Assembly (NCBI GenBank): GCA_948968885.1 | Contig: CAREUR010000006.1 | Span: 1 to 53,378 of the forward strand | DNA from: an uncultured Eubacteriales bacterium | GTDB lineage: Bacteria > Bacillota > Clostridia > Oscillospirales > Acutalibacteraceae | Direction of reading: 5' to 3' | DNA: 53,378 bases | Shown here: positions 33,835-42,527 of the stretch, in pieces | Layout of the letters: each line of letters opens with the position of its first letter | Position numbering within the stretch: position 1 is the first letter of the stretch | The notes under the pieces: model-generated | Database searches by the model: none | What the model saw: only the letters and a program-made list of their open reading frames with translations | What the model was told of the DNA's origin: nothing | Program-made: the position numbers and the translations under genes

Positions 33835-34479
33835 ATGAAAGTGGCGGCGTCTGTGCTGGCGAGCGACTTTGCCAGGCTGGGAGACGAAATTGAGAGAGTT
33901 TCGCGGTCTGGCGCGGATTTTGTGCATATAGATGTGATGGATGGCGTATTTGTGCGGAATATAACCATGGGACCGGCTATAATTAGAGCAATACGGCCGT
34001 ATGCGAGCGTTCCGTTTGACGTGCACCTGATGATAACCGAGCCTTCGCGGTACTTTTCGGATTTTGCCCAAGCTGGCGCGGATGTAATCACGTTTCATGC
34101 CGAAGCGGGGAGCAATCTTTTGAGCGAGATAAACGCCGTGAAATCAACGGGCAAAAAGGTTGGAGTAGCCATAAGGCCCGCAACGCTGGTGGATGAGTTT
34201 TTGGAGTATTTGCCAATGATAGATTTGGCGGTCGTGATGACGGTTGAGCCCGGTTTTGGCGGTCAGGCGTTTATGCCGGAGATGATGGGTAAAGTTCGCG
34301 AATTGCGGGAGGAAATCTGCAAACAAGGGCTTAGGACGCTCATAGAAGTTGACGGCGGGATAAACAAAGAGACCGCCAAAATGGCGGCCCAAAGCGGTGC
34401 GGACATCTGTGTGGCGGGGACTAGTATTTTTAAAAGCAGCGATATGAAGCGTGCGATCGCCGAGATAAAGGGAGCTTAG
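33835..34479 (+). CDS. rpe: Ribulose-phosphate 3-epimerase
   Basis: Interconverts ribulose-5-phosphate and xylulose-5-phosphate in the pentose phosphate pathway. TIM-barrel of 214 residues, with SVLASDFARLGDEI, VHIDVMDGVFVRNIT (catalytic Asp and metal ligands), FDVHLMI, VMTVEPGFGGQAF and IEVDGGI. All key residues are present. GGGAGCTGAGG lies before the ATG. It is preceded by hairpin element 2 and followed by a convergent hairpin shared with mecA. In many Firmicutes rpe neighbours rsgA and stk; here it follows gyrA. Confidence 0.97.
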   Translation: MKVAASVLASDFARLGDEIERVSRSGADFVHIDVMDGVFVRNITMGPAIIRAIRPYASVPFDVHLMITEPSRYFSDFAQAGADVITFHAEAGSNLLSEINAVKSTGKKVGVAIRPATLVDEFLEYLPMIDLAVVMTVEPGFGGQAFMPEMMGKVRELREEICKQGLRTLIEVDGGINKETAKMAAQSGADICVAGTSIFKSSDMKRAIAEIKGA

Positions 34480-34509
34480 GCGAGGGTTGCGATAAATTTA
34501 GGCAAAAAA

Positions 34510-34572
34510 TTGACCGAAAGCAAGGTTACCTGTGAGTGCTCTGAGGGCAGGCGGGGCCTTGTTTTCGGCTTG
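34510..34572. terminator. Large convergent hairpin between rpe and mecA
   Basis: CCGAAAGCAAGG (34514-34525) pairs with CCTTGTTTTCGG (34557-34568), 12 pairs with one G-U. The 31-base loop has an inner stem CCTG (34529-34532) / CAGG (34548-34551). A T-rich stretch follows on the plus strand. Probably ends both converging transcripts. Confidence 0.55.
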
Positions 34573-34584
34573 ATTACTTTAATT

Positions 34585-35163
34585 TTAGGTTAAAAGATAC
34601 TTCCCGAGTTCCTCTATGGCGTGGTTTTTGATAATGACTTTGCCTCTTTCGACCAGTCTGGCGGCGGCAACGGCACTTTTGCCCGCAAAACGCCCGTACT
34701 CACTGATGACTGCCAGAAGATTCGATGAGATTGCGCCTTTGATGTATAATACCAAAAAATAGGAATTTTTAATTTCTATAATAGAACTATCGAAAAAGCT
34801 GAAACGCCCGTTGTAGAGGCGTTCAACGAGCGCAAAGAGAGAATCCGGCGTTTTAAAAAAGAATGCGAACGGCTTAGATTTATTCTTGATTTTATAAATT
34901 TTTCGAGCAGAGTCAAGGCGGTTCGAAAGCAGCGTGATCAGGACGAAACAGCCGTTGGACTGCGGAATAGCTTCTATTAGGAGCTTTTTGTTGCTGCAGA
35001 AAAATCCGATTTCGGATTCGGCTTTGGCCAGCAGATTATTGATGATTTCTGAAGAAAACTCGTATTTCCAGTTAAGACGGTTAATCGAGACATCCAAAAA
35101 TTTCAAATCCTCGCTCGAAAGGGCAATCAGCAGACGGTTCTCGTCGATTTTGTCCAAAATCAT
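34585..35163 (-). CDS. mecA: MecA-like adaptor protein
   Basis: 192 residues. MILDKIDENRLLIALSSEDL at the start, then LLAKAESEIGFFCSNKKLLIEAIPQSNGCFVLITLL, follow the N-terminal pattern of MecA (a first half that binds substrates, a second half that binds ClpC). The C-terminal half, FFKTPDSLFALVERLYN then SSIIEIKNSYFLVLYI and ISEYGRF, fits the ClpC-binding domain. MecA adaptors hand proteins to ClpCP; in Bacillus the target ComK is a competence regulator. The acidic linker between halves is short and basic here. The start ATG is 7 bases from GGGGGTG. It has its own promoter. Confidence 0.78.
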   Translation of the reverse strand: MILDKIDENRLLIALSSEDLKFLDVSINRLNWKYEFSSEIINNLLAKAESEIGFFCSNKKLLIEAIPQSNGCFVLITLLSNRLDSARKIYKIKNKSKPFAFFFKTPDSLFALVERLYNGRFSFFDSSIIEIKNSYFLVLYIKGAISSNLLAVISEYGRFAGKSAVAAARLVERGKVIIKNHAIEELGKYLLT

Positions 35164-35213
35164 GATGGCACCCCCGAAAAAAGAAATAGTAAAAAAATTT
35201 CGACCTCAATAAT

Positions 35214-35242
35214 ATAATATTATAGAACGGGCGGGCGTGCAA
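35214..35242 (-). promoter_or_regulatory. Promoter for mecA
   Basis: Minus strand: TTGCAC (35242-35237), 17 bases, TATTAT (35219-35214). Confidence 0.5.
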
Positions 35243-35329
35243 GTGGATTTTGCAGAATGGGCGAAAAAGGTTTAAAAAGTCGCAAAAAAACGGAAAATAC
35301 GACTAAAGCCGGCGCGCTAGAGAAGATAA

Positions 35330-35358
35330 TTGACAAAAAACGAGGCAAATGGTAAAAT
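35330..35358 (+). promoter_or_regulatory. Promoter for the 35411 zinc-ribbon gene
   Basis: TTGACA (35330-35335), 17 bases, TAAAAT (35353-35358). Confidence 0.75.
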
Positions 35359-35410
35359 AATAAGCGGTTTTTTGAGCAAAAATGCACATTAAAATTAGGG
35401 GGATTTAAAA

Positions 35411-35839
35411 ATGTTTTTGATGGGCGGACTGTTTGGCGCGGGCATGCTGCGGACTTTGGCGGCTTTGGCATATAAGATTTTTTTGTGCATCGCGGTTTAT
35501 AAGGATGCGACGGAGCATAGCGACCAAAAAGTCATGTTGTGGACGGTTTTGACGGCGATTTTCGGATTTATTCCGGCGGTGGTTTATGCGATTTTCAGGT
35601 ATCAGAAGGAAAAAGAATTCGTGACGTGCCGGCATTGCGGGAAGATGGTCTCCAAAAAATATCCGGTGTGCATGTTTTGCAAGCAGCCAACAGGCGACGA
35701 ATCGGGCCGCAGCTTGATTAGCGAAGAGGTAAAAAAATATTTGATTTTGGCTGGAATTTTTTTCGTCGTGCAATTCGTTTTCGAGGGCATAATAGCGGTA
35801 TCTGGGGTTCGGCAGGCTGTCACGTTCAATCCGTTTTAG
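35411..35839 (+). CDS. Membrane protein with cytoplasmic zinc ribbon, unknown function
   Basis: 142 residues. Hydrophobic segments are at about 8-30 (GMLRTLAALAYKIFLCIAVY), 42-62 (MLWTVLTAIFGFIPAVVYAIF) and 107-127 (KYLILAGIFFVVQFVFEGIIA). Between the second and third is a zinc-ribbon-like CRHCGKMVSKKYPVCMFCKQ with two C-x2-C pairs. The ATG follows TTAGGGGGATTTAAAA. I do not recognise a named family. It resembles the 28036 gene in combining a zinc ribbon with membrane segments, but the order differs. Confidence 0.7.
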   Translation: MFLMGGLFGAGMLRTLAALAYKIFLCIAVYKDATEHSDQKVMLWTVLTAIFGFIPAVVYAIFRYQKEKEFVTCRHCGKMVSKKYPVCMFCKQPTGDESGRSLISEEVKKYLILAGIFFVVQFVFEGIIAVSGVRQAVTFNPF

Positions 35840-35887
35840 TAATTATTTTCGAGAATATTACAGATAGTATAATTTTTGGGAGTTAAA

Positions 35888-37489
35888 ATGAGGGGTATAA
35901 AAAGGAAGATTTGCGCTGTTTTGTTCGCGCTGATGACGATTTTGGCGGAAGCGGGACAAGCTTTTGCAGGGTTGGTGCGAGAATTTACGCTGCACAAAGG
36001 GCAATCGATGTTTATTTCTGTAGAACACTTGCAGAATTCGGCGATGCTAACATCGGAGAATGACGTGGTGGCGTCGGTTTTAAATGGGGTAATTACTGCA
36101 AACTCAGTGGGGGAGGCGTTCTGCAGGGAAGTACGAACCGGTGCGGGTGGAGAAATCCAGGAAAAAAGGTTTAAAATAAAGGTTCTGCCGCCAAAGTTGA
36201 TACGCTACATTTTTGTAGAACCGAATAATCCGCGGCCTGGTGAGGACCTAAAGCTAGTAGCGATTGCGGATGCCGCAGTGGACCGGGTTAAGTTTTTGTT
36301 GACTACGAATTTAGGTCACTTTGAGGCTCTGGCGGAGAAAAAATGCCCAGACGGAGACTGTTTTATTTACCGAGCGAGAGTAAAACCTAGAGGTTCCGGG
36401 AAGTTCACGGTGAAAGCGCAGGTGGAGAGCGGTTCTAATTGGGTGGATGTGCCGGATTGCAGTTTTGATGGGTTTTTTACGGAGAGCTCAGCGGCAAAAT
36501 CAGCAGAAATGCGTGTTAGTGATAGGTGCATTGATTATATAAAGGCTAAAGAGGGCTTTAGAGCGAGGATTATGGAGGATGGATTGGCGAAAAACGTCTA
36601 TGACATCGGCTACGGCAGCGGAGTTAGGGCCGGTGCAGCTTTTTATAATAACGTCACGCGCGCTGCGGCGCACGCAATGCTTGTGACTCGCCTCAACAAC
36701 GGCAACTGTTCGCGGGTTCTCAATAATTTTATTCTGCGTAATGGCTTGAGGTTGACTCAGAACGAGTTTGATGCGCTTTCTAGCTTTACGTACAACCTGG
36801 GCGCCGGATGGCTTAGCAATTCTAATTTACGAAATGTATTTTTGAGTTTTAAAAATACAAATAGTTTAAATGCGACCAAGCCTCAAAAAAGGATGGTTGG
36901 GACGATTATTTCTACAAATGGCCTCCGGTTGCGGGAGGGGCCTAGCACGCAAACTGGGACTTTGGCTATTTTGAGGTTTAATGAGCAGGTTGAAGTTTTG
37001 AGCGAAAATCGTAACGGTTGGCATCGGGTTCGGGCGAATGGTGGTTTGGAGGGGTATTGCTTTGCGGAGTTTTTGAGCGTGATTACGGAATATACAAATA
37101 GTAATATTGGTGTTGTTAACTCGAGCGACGGGCTGAAGCTGCGAGAGGGTCCGGGTGTTGAAAATTCGGTGCTTTCGGTGATGAAGTTTAATGAGCAAGT
37201 TGAGGTTTTGAGCGAGAATAATAACGGATGGTATAAAATTCGGACGAGTGGTGGGTTGGTGGGATATTGCGCTGCGCAGTTTTTAACGGTGAAGGCTTTG
37301 GATGTTAAGAATTCTGCGAGCCGGGGTGACTTTGCAAAGACGTTTTTAGAGTATAACAAGGTGGGCGGAAGATTCATAAGAGGCCTTTTGAACCGGCGGA
37401 TTGAAGAGCTGCAGATCTATTTTTATGGCGATTACGCGCGCGATGGCGGGAAAAACAAGTATAATTTTTCGCTACCGGATTACGCATAA
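35888..37489 (+). CDS. Secreted GH24-type lysozyme with two SH3b domains inserted in the catalytic domain
   Basis: 533 residues from the ATG at 35888 (GGGAG 6 bases before; a TTG four codons earlier sits on the ribosome site). Signal peptide MRGIKRKICAVLFALMTIL, cut after AFAG. About residues 25-205 are beta-rich (Ig/BIG-like; not firmly identified). A phage-lysozyme (GH24) half starts near 212: IDYIKAKEGFRA with the catalytic Glu, YDIGYGSG, then LTQNEFDALSSFTYNLGAGWL. Two SH3b wall-binding domains follow (about 333-395 and 405-470). The remaining GH24 helix, FLEYNKVGGRFIRGLLNRRIEE, comes after them. It likely cleaves peptidoglycan outside the cell. Confidence 0.82.
   Translation: MRGIKRKICAVLFALMTILAEAGQAFAGLVREFTLHKGQSMFISVEHLQNSAMLTSENDVVASVLNGVITANSVGEAFCREVRTGAGGEIQEKRFKIKVLPPKLIRYIFVEPNNPRPGEDLKLVAIADAAVDRVKFLLTTNLGHFEALAEKKCPDGDCFIYRARVKPRGSGKFTVKAQVESGSNWVDVPDCSFDGFFTESSAAKSAEMRVSDRCIDYIKAKEGFRARIMEDGLAKNVYDIGYGSGVRAGAAFYNNVTRAAAHAMLVTRLNNGNCSRVLNNFILRNGLRLTQNEFDALSSFTYNLGAGWLSNSNLRNVFLSFKNTNSLNATKPQKRMVGTIISTNGLRLREGPSTQTGTLAILRFNEQVEVLSENRNGWHRVRANGGLEGYCFAEFLSVITEYTNSNIGVVNSSDGLKLREGPGVENSVLSVMKFNEQVEVLSENNNGWYKIRTSGGLVGYCAAQFLTVKALDVKNSASRGDFAKTFLEYNKVGGRFIRGLLNRRIEELQIYFYGDYARDGGKNKYNFSLPDYA
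36885..37294 (+). repeat. Duplicated SH3b coding segment
   Basis: The two SH3b modules share FNEQVEVLSEN-x-NGW and LR/KLREGP cores, with closely similar bases, which points to a recent internal duplication. Confidence 0.75.
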
Positions 37490-37504
37490 TTATTTTGAAA
37501 TTTT

Positions 37505-37537
37505 AGAGTTTACAAGCCGTTTTGTGAACTCTTTTTT
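37505..37537 (+). terminator. Terminator after the GH24 gene
   Basis: AGAGTTTACA (37505-37514) pairs with TGTGAACTCT (37523-37532), followed by TTTTTCTT. Confidence 0.75.
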
Positions 37538-37622
37538 CTTTTTGAGAAAAACTATTTTCTTGTTGAGAATTTTGAGCTATAATGTTGGTGGACGAATTCG
37601 CGCGAGGGGCGGGGGTGAGGCG

Positions 37623-38753
37623 ATGAGCGAGGTTTATCTGGACAACAGTGCGACGACTAGGCCGTGCAAGGCGGCTGTGGACAAGGTTATGGAGATTCTT
37701 ACTGGTAAATTTGGGAATCCTTCGTCGCTACACGAAAAGGGATTTGAAGCGGAAAAAGAAGTCGAACGCGCGAGAGAAATTATTGCAAAGAGCTTAAATG
37801 CTAGATCTGATGAGATTTTTTTTACATCTGGAGGCACAGAAGCCAATAACATAGCGATTTTTGGAGCTGCAGATGCAAACAAACGGCGTGGCAATAAGAT
37901 TGTAACGACATCGGTGGAGCACTCATCCGTGTACAACCCAGCGCGGGAGCTTGAAAAACATGATTACGACGTGATATACTTAAAGCCGGACGAAACCGGA
38001 CGAATCTCCATGGCGCAAATAGAGGCGGCCATCGACGCAGACACGATTTTGGTGAGCGTGATGATGGTGAACAACGAGGTCGGATCGATTTTTCCCGTAG
38101 AGAAAATAAAAAGAGTCATCGAAAAACATGAAGCTCCAGCTGTGCTGCACGTTGACGCTGCTCAAGCATTCGGAAAGATTCCTGTAGACGTAGAGAAATT
38201 AAGGGCGGATCTGGTAACCGTCTCGGCGCACAAAATTCACGGGCCAAAGGGCGTTGGGGCGCTGTTCAAAAGAAAGGGCGTGCGAGTAACACCGCGAGCC
38301 TACGGCGGAGAGCAGCAACAAAAGGTACGTCCAGGAACCGAGCCGGTCGCGCCAATTGCGGGATTTGGCGTGGCGGTTGAGCAATTTGACCTGGGGCCGC
38401 AATATGGCAGAATAAGCCAGCTGAATCGGTATTTTAGAGAGAGACTCGTTAACATTAAGGGAATCAGCGTAAACTCGCCGCAGGACGCCGCTTCGCACAT
38501 AATTAATATTTCCACAAACGAAATAAAATCGGAGACGATGCTTCATTTTTTGTCGGCTAGGGGAATCTTTGTTTCGAGCGGTTCTGCGTGCGCAAAAGGC
38601 AGTCGGAGTCGGGTTTTGAGCGAGATGGGGTTGCCAGAAAGGCGTATAGATACTGCGCTGAGGATTAGTTTTTCTCGAGAGAATACTCGCGCAGACGTTG
38701 ACGAGCTAACGTGTCAGCTGAAGATTGGCATGGAGACGCTGGCGCATATTTGA
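37623..38753 (+). CDS. Cysteine desulfurase (NifS/IscS family)
   Basis: PLP enzyme that takes sulfur from cysteine and passes it as persulfide. A longer in-frame reading from 37401 runs through the terminator; the ATG at 37623 follows GGGGGTGAGGCG and gives 376 residues. Landmarks: YLDNSATTRPC at the start, FTSGGTEANNIAIFG, VEHSSV, VDAAQAFGKIPV, the PLP lysine in SAHKIHGPKGVG, and the sulfur-carrying Cys in SSGSACAKGSRS. It is followed 25 bases later by thiI, the classical donor-acceptor pair for 4-thiouridine and thiamin sulfur. Confidence 0.95.
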   Translation: MSEVYLDNSATTRPCKAAVDKVMEILTGKFGNPSSLHEKGFEAEKEVERAREIIAKSLNARSDEIFFTSGGTEANNIAIFGAADANKRRGNKIVTTSVEHSSVYNPARELEKHDYDVIYLKPDETGRISMAQIEAAIDADTILVSVMMVNNEVGSIFPVEKIKRVIEKHEAPAVLHVDAAQAFGKIPVDVEKLRADLVTVSAHKIHGPKGVGALFKRKGVRVTPRAYGGEQQQKVRPGTEPVAPIAGFGVAVEQFDLGPQYGRISQLNRYFRERLVNIKGISVNSPQDAASHIINISTNEIKSETMLHFLSARGIFVSSGSACAKGSRSRVLSEMGLPERRIDTALRISFSRENTRADVDELTCQLKIGMETLAHI

Positions 38754-38778
38754 TTGAAAGGGGGAGGTCGTGCGAAAA

Positions 38779-39951
38779 ATGAGAGAAGTGATGTTGATAA
38801 AGCTCGGCGAGATCGTGCTGAAGGGGCTCAACCGCAAAAATTTTGAGGACAAGCTCATACGAAACATTAAGCGAAAAGTCTCGGCACACGGGGATTTTCA
38901 ATTGATAAACCTGCAATCGACGATTTACCTGATCCCGCAGGGCGAAACCGTAGACTTTGAGCGGGTAGAGAAGACGGTCGGAAAAATTTTTGGGATATCC
39001 CGGTACGCCAGAGCGGCCCAGTGCGACAAGGATTTGACGGCGATAAAGGAAACCGCGGTAGAATATTTGCGCGAGGTTTTCTTAAAGTTGCGAACGTTTA
39101 AAGTCGAGTCGAAACGCAGCGACAAGAGGTTCGCGCTAAAATCGCCAGAAATATCGGCGGCCGTGGGAGAGCGCATTCTGGCGGCGTTCCCGCACCTGTC
39201 AGTGGACGTGCACAACCCGGATATCACCGTAACAGTTGAGGTTCGGGACTTTGGCGCCTATGTGCGGGGAGATTCGCTACCCGGTGCTGGCGGAATCCCC
39301 ATTGGAACGGGAGGACGAGCCGCAGTGCTGATCTCTGGCGGAATAGACAGCCCCGTAGCTGCATGGATGCTTGCGAAACGCGGCGTAGAGCTGGTTGCGA
39401 TTCACTTTGCAAGCCCGCCGTACACAAGCCCAAGAGCCGAGCAAAAAGTGGCGTCGTTACTGAAAAAAGTCGCGGAATTTGCAGGAAAAATCACGATGAT
39501 CACCGTCCCGTTCACAGAGATTCAGGAAAATATCAAGAATCATTGTGACGAGGACTTTTTCACAGTGATCATGCGCCGCTTTATGATGCGGATTTCGGAG
39601 ACTATCGAAAAAAAATATCGCTGCAAGGCACTGATTACGGGCGAAAGCTTGGGTCAGGTGGCCAGCCAGACGATGGATGCTATCACTTGCACGAATGATG
39701 CTGCAAAAATGCCGATATTCCGGCCGCTAATCGGGATGGACAAGGACGAAATAGTGGAAATCGCAAGAAAAATCGGGACATTTGAACTCTCAATTTTGCC
39801 ATATGAAGACTGCTGCACAGTATTTACGCCAAAGCACCCCAGAACCAAACCGGTGTTGCGCGATGTACAGCGGGAAGAGAGCAAACTTGACTGCGAAAAC
39901 CTGATTCGGGCGGCGGTTGAGGGCGTGAAAATAACTGAAATTTTGGATTAG
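38779..39951 (+). CDS. thiI: tRNA 4-thiouridine synthase ThiI
   Basis: Uses persulfide sulfur from the desulfurase upstream to make s4U8 in tRNA; related forms also serve thiamin thiazole synthesis. Ferredoxin-like domain plus THUMP in the first 165 residues (IKLGEIVLKGLNRKNFE at the start), then the PP-loop SGGIDSPVAAWMLAKRG and DCCTVFTPKHP near the end. It lacks a C-terminal rhodanese domain, as usual in Firmicutes. The ATG at 38779 lies 11 bases after GGGGGAGG; a GTG at 38770 is only 2 bases from it and is less likely. 390 residues. Confidence 0.96.
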   Translation: MREVMLIKLGEIVLKGLNRKNFEDKLIRNIKRKVSAHGDFQLINLQSTIYLIPQGETVDFERVEKTVGKIFGISRYARAAQCDKDLTAIKETAVEYLREVFLKLRTFKVESKRSDKRFALKSPEISAAVGERILAAFPHLSVDVHNPDITVTVEVRDFGAYVRGDSLPGAGGIPIGTGGRAAVLISGGIDSPVAAWMLAKRGVELVAIHFASPPYTSPRAEQKVASLLKKVAEFAGKITMITVPFTEIQENIKNHCDEDFFTVIMRRFMMRISETIEKKYRCKALITGESLGQVASQTMDAITCTNDAAKMPIFRPLIGMDKDEIVEIARKIGTFELSILPYEDCCTVFTPKHPRTKPVLRDVQREESKLDCENLIRAAVEGVKITEILD

Positions 39952-39965
39952 AAAAGAGGGGTCGC

Positions 39966-40871
39966 ATGAAAAAACCAAAAAATTTGAAAAAAATAATCTT
40001 CATTTTGAGCGCGGTGATTTTTGCCGTCTCGCTGGGGATTATCGTCAACCTGTGCTTTATCGAGCCTTACCAGAATGCTTCCACGATGAAAGAGATCGAG
40101 GATGTTTACTATAAAGAGGCGGATTCGTCAGAAGAGACGGGGAATCTGGCGGCGTTGATGGCTATAAACAGAGACATAAAGGGATGGATAAAAATCAACG
40201 GGACGCCGATAAATTATCCGGTGCTGCAGTCCGGCCTAGGTGACGCGCTCTACTATCTGCACCGCAACTACAAAAAGGAAAAAACCAGCTTCGGCAGCAT
40301 TTTCCTGGACTCACTGTGCGACCTGGAAAGCCCGTCGAAAAACCTGATTTTGTACGGCCACAACATGCGGGACGGCAGTATGTTCGGGCATTTGCTCAGG
40401 TACGACGATCTGAACTTTTATAAAGAGCGACCTACCATAACGTTCAACACCTTGGCGAAGCGCTCGGAGTGGAAGATCATTTCGGTCTTCAAGACCAACA
40501 CGCTCGAGTCGCAGGGCAAGCTGTTCGATTACCTAAAGATCGACTTTGCGAGCGATAAGGAGTTCCTCGACTTTGTCTATGACGTGAAAGTGCGATCAAT
40601 TGTGGACACGCCCGTGGACATCGGCAAAAACGACAGACTCATGACGCTCTCAACGTGCTCCAGCGAGCTAAAGGATTTTCGCACAGTCGTGGTTGCAAGA
40701 GAAGTCCGTGAGGGCGAGTCGCCAGAAGTGGACGTGGAAAAGGCGAAAATAAGAGGAAACCCGCTAATGCCGCGAGGTTACTATTCGAAATACGGCGGCA
40801 AAGCGCCAAAAGTAAACGGGTTTGATAAAGACCAGGCCGAAGGGAATTTACCCTGGTACGTTGAGCAATAA
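39966..40871 (+). CDS. Class B sortase
   Basis: Membrane-anchored transpeptidase that attaches surface proteins to the wall. 301 residues with an N-terminal membrane segment (about 9-31). Catalytic residues are visible as His in LILYGHNMRDGSMFG, Cys in MTLSTCSSE and Arg in VVVAREVR. WIKINGTPINYPVLQ and YLHRNYKKEKTSFGSIFLD are class B traits. The C-terminal extension (about 45 residues, ending GNLPWYVEQ) beyond the catalytic fold is unusual. It follows thiI by 14 bases. The target motif is unknown; no NPQTN-type signal is seen in the complete secreted proteins of this window. Confidence 0.93.
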   Translation: MKKPKNLKKIIFILSAVIFAVSLGIIVNLCFIEPYQNASTMKEIEDVYYKEADSSEETGNLAALMAINRDIKGWIKINGTPINYPVLQSGLGDALYYLHRNYKKEKTSFGSIFLDSLCDLESPSKNLILYGHNMRDGSMFGHLLRYDDLNFYKERPTITFNTLAKRSEWKIISVFKTNTLESQGKLFDYLKIDFASDKEFLDFVYDVKVRSIVDTPVDIGKNDRLMTLSTCSSELKDFRTVVVAREVREGESPEVDVEKAKIRGNPLMPRGYYSKYGGKAPKVNGFDKDQAEGNLPWYVEQ

Positions 40872-40882
40872 TCAAAAAAAAG

Positions 40883-40912
40883 CCCCCAAGAGGACCGACC
40901 TCTCGGGGGTTT
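40883..40912. terminator. Terminator after the sortase gene
   Basis: CCCCC-AA-GAGG, loop ACCGA, CCTC-TC-GGGGG, then TTTAC; an A-run precedes it, so it may serve both converging genes. Confidence 0.8.
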
Positions 40913-40932
40913 ACAATTTATCTAATTAACGA

Positions 40933-41241
40933 TTATTTTTCGCTTTCCGCAACACTTTTTTCTTTATTAGAAATTACGACAATCGAATTGCTCTTCTTAT
41001 ATCGAAATAAAGTCAAAACCACGTAAATGCCGAAAATCAGGCATCCAGCGTTGTGCAGTAAAGACATTCCCTTAAAATTTGGCCAGATTTCGGTCACGAT
41101 AAAGTCAATGAGCGTGTAGAATCCCTCAAACAAGAAGAAGAATGCCAAAGAGCGATACATCGGGAATCCGCGAAGCTCAGCCGTAAAGAAAATAGTGGTG
41201 ATGGCAAGAAAAAGTATGGATAAAGCGATGGCAACCCACAT
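40933..41241 (-). CDS. Small membrane protein of unknown function
   Basis: 102 residues with three hydrophobic segments: about 2-22 (WVAIALSILFLAITTIFF), 30-50 (SLAFFFLFEGFYTLIDFI) and 62-82 (LLHNAGCLIFGIYVVLTLF), and a charged C-terminal tail. An AGGAGGCG site precedes the ATG. Not recognised; placed between the sortase terminator and the G5/3D gene, on the same strand as the latter. Confidence 0.7.
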   Translation of the reverse strand: MWVAIALSILFLAITTIFFTAELRGFPMYRSLAFFFLFEGFYTLIDFIVTEIWPNFKGMSLLHNAGCLIFGIYVVLTLFRYKKSNSIVVISNKEKSVAESEK

Positions 41242-41297
41242 ATCACGCGCCTCCTTTTGCTTAGCTAATTATATAAAAAGTTTAAATCTAAGTCAAA

Positions 41298-42527
41298 TTA
41301 GCTAGCTGGACGCAAAGGGTAAACCTTCAAATAGCGACGCCCCCAATCGTTACATTCAGCTTTGGTGTTAAAGAAGACATCAACCAGAACTTGCCCTTTA
41401 AGCAAAGCGCCTCCAGTATCAGCGGCAACACAAAAGCCATATCCAGGAATATAAAGCAGAGTCCCGTAGGGAATTTCCTTAGGATTAACTGCAACTAAGC
41501 CGAATTTGGCAAGCTGACCAGTTGAAGTTCTAGCGCCACCCTCTTTTTTGCTGTTCGTATAAGCCGTGCAAACACCGTTCAAAACGCGAGTATAGTGGTA
41601 AACATTCCCGTTCTCATCGACAATAGTGCCGTTTTCCTCAGAGATAGAAACCCGACCAGCCCGATGCTTAGCAGTAGGCTTAGTGCCAACGATTTTAATC
41701 TGATTAACTGGCGCCTTTAAGATATTCTCTGCCAAAACTTCAACCTGAGAGGGCTTGCCGTCGATATACTTAATTCGCTTAGTAACGTCCTTTTCACCGT
41801 TAACGCCAGCAACCTCAATTTTAAACTCACCGCGGCTTAAAGAATCGGACTTTTTAACCTCAGTAGCAAAAGGAATCGGCTCTCTTTCGGTAACTTCATT
41901 AACCTCAACGCGATTAACAGTAATACTCAAGCCATCTTCAATAGCCCTATCCAAAGGCTCGCTCACAATGTCGTCCGGAGAGGTAGAAATCTCCAAAAAT
42001 TTCAGAGCATCAGTAACAGTGCCCTCGGGCACAGAAACCGCACGCGTCTCGCCATCAACAAGAACGTTTATAGGAATAAGCCGCGAAATCACAATCCTCA
42101 TGCCGTCCACAAGAGGTTCATCCATAGGGACAGAAACATGAAAGCCGTCGCCAGCGGGAATATCATGCGAAGCGATCAAATCAGCAACAGTGCCGTCATT
42201 AACCTCATAAGAGTGCCATTCGCCGTCAAAAAACACGTCAACAGTAAAAGCGCGCTTAATCACGATCTCAACCTGGTTGTTAGCCAGATCTGTCCGAATA
42301 ACCTTATCCTTTTCGTTATCAACAAAGATTCCAGCCTGCCTCAAAACAGCGCCAGTCTCATTATGCAAAGTGCGAAACTTAGTAACATCAGTGCCATCGG
42401 TAATAGTGACGTCGTTGCTCATGCCAAAAACCGCAGCAGAAGAGCCAGCTCCCAAAACAACGATCAAAATTAAAGACACAAACCGCTTGACTTGCTTGTT
42501 CGATAGACTTTTAAATTTTGTAATCAA
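41298..42527 (-). CDS. YabE-like envelope protein: DUF348 repeats, G5 and 3D domains
   Basis: 409 residues from TTG at 42527, which follows GGAGG by 7 bases (a 17-codon longer ATG reading crosses the ribosome site). N-terminal membrane segment (about 14-33). Then ubiquitin-like DUF348 repeats (VTITDGTDVTKFRTLHNETG; FTVDVFFDGEWHSYEVNDGT; INVLVDGETRAVSVPEGT). A G5 domain runs near 215-290 (IPFATEVKKSDSL). The C-terminal 3D domain has LVAVNPKEIPYGTLLYIPGYG then AADTGGALLKGQVLVDVFF with the three conserved aspartates. Such proteins are Rpf/YabE/YocH-type peptidoglycan lytic or wall-remodelling enzymes. A consensus promoter drives it. Confidence 0.92.
   Translation of the reverse strand: MITKFKSLSNKQVKRFVSLILIVVLGAGSSAAVFGMSNDVTITDGTDVTKFRTLHNETGAVLRQAGIFVDNEKDKVIRTDLANNQVEIVIKRAFTVDVFFDGEWHSYEVNDGTVADLIASHDIPAGDGFHVSVPMDEPLVDGMRIVISRLIPINVLVDGETRAVSVPEGTVTDALKFLEISTSPDDIVSEPLDRAIEDGLSITVNRVEVNEVTEREPIPFATEVKKSDSLSRGEFKIEVAGVNGEKDVTKRIKYIDGKPSQVEVLAENILKAPVNQIKIVGTKPTAKHRAGRVSISEENGTIVDENGNVYHYTRVLNGVCTAYTNSKKEGGARTSTGQLAKFGLVAVNPKEIPYGTLLYIPGYGFCVAADTGGALLKGQVLVDVFFNTKAECNDWGRRYLKVYPLRPAS

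Noticed and set aside
33663..33893. Plus-strand frame between gyrA and rpe
   Set aside because: Crosses the hairpin element and the rpe start region, composition is random, no homologous feature seen.
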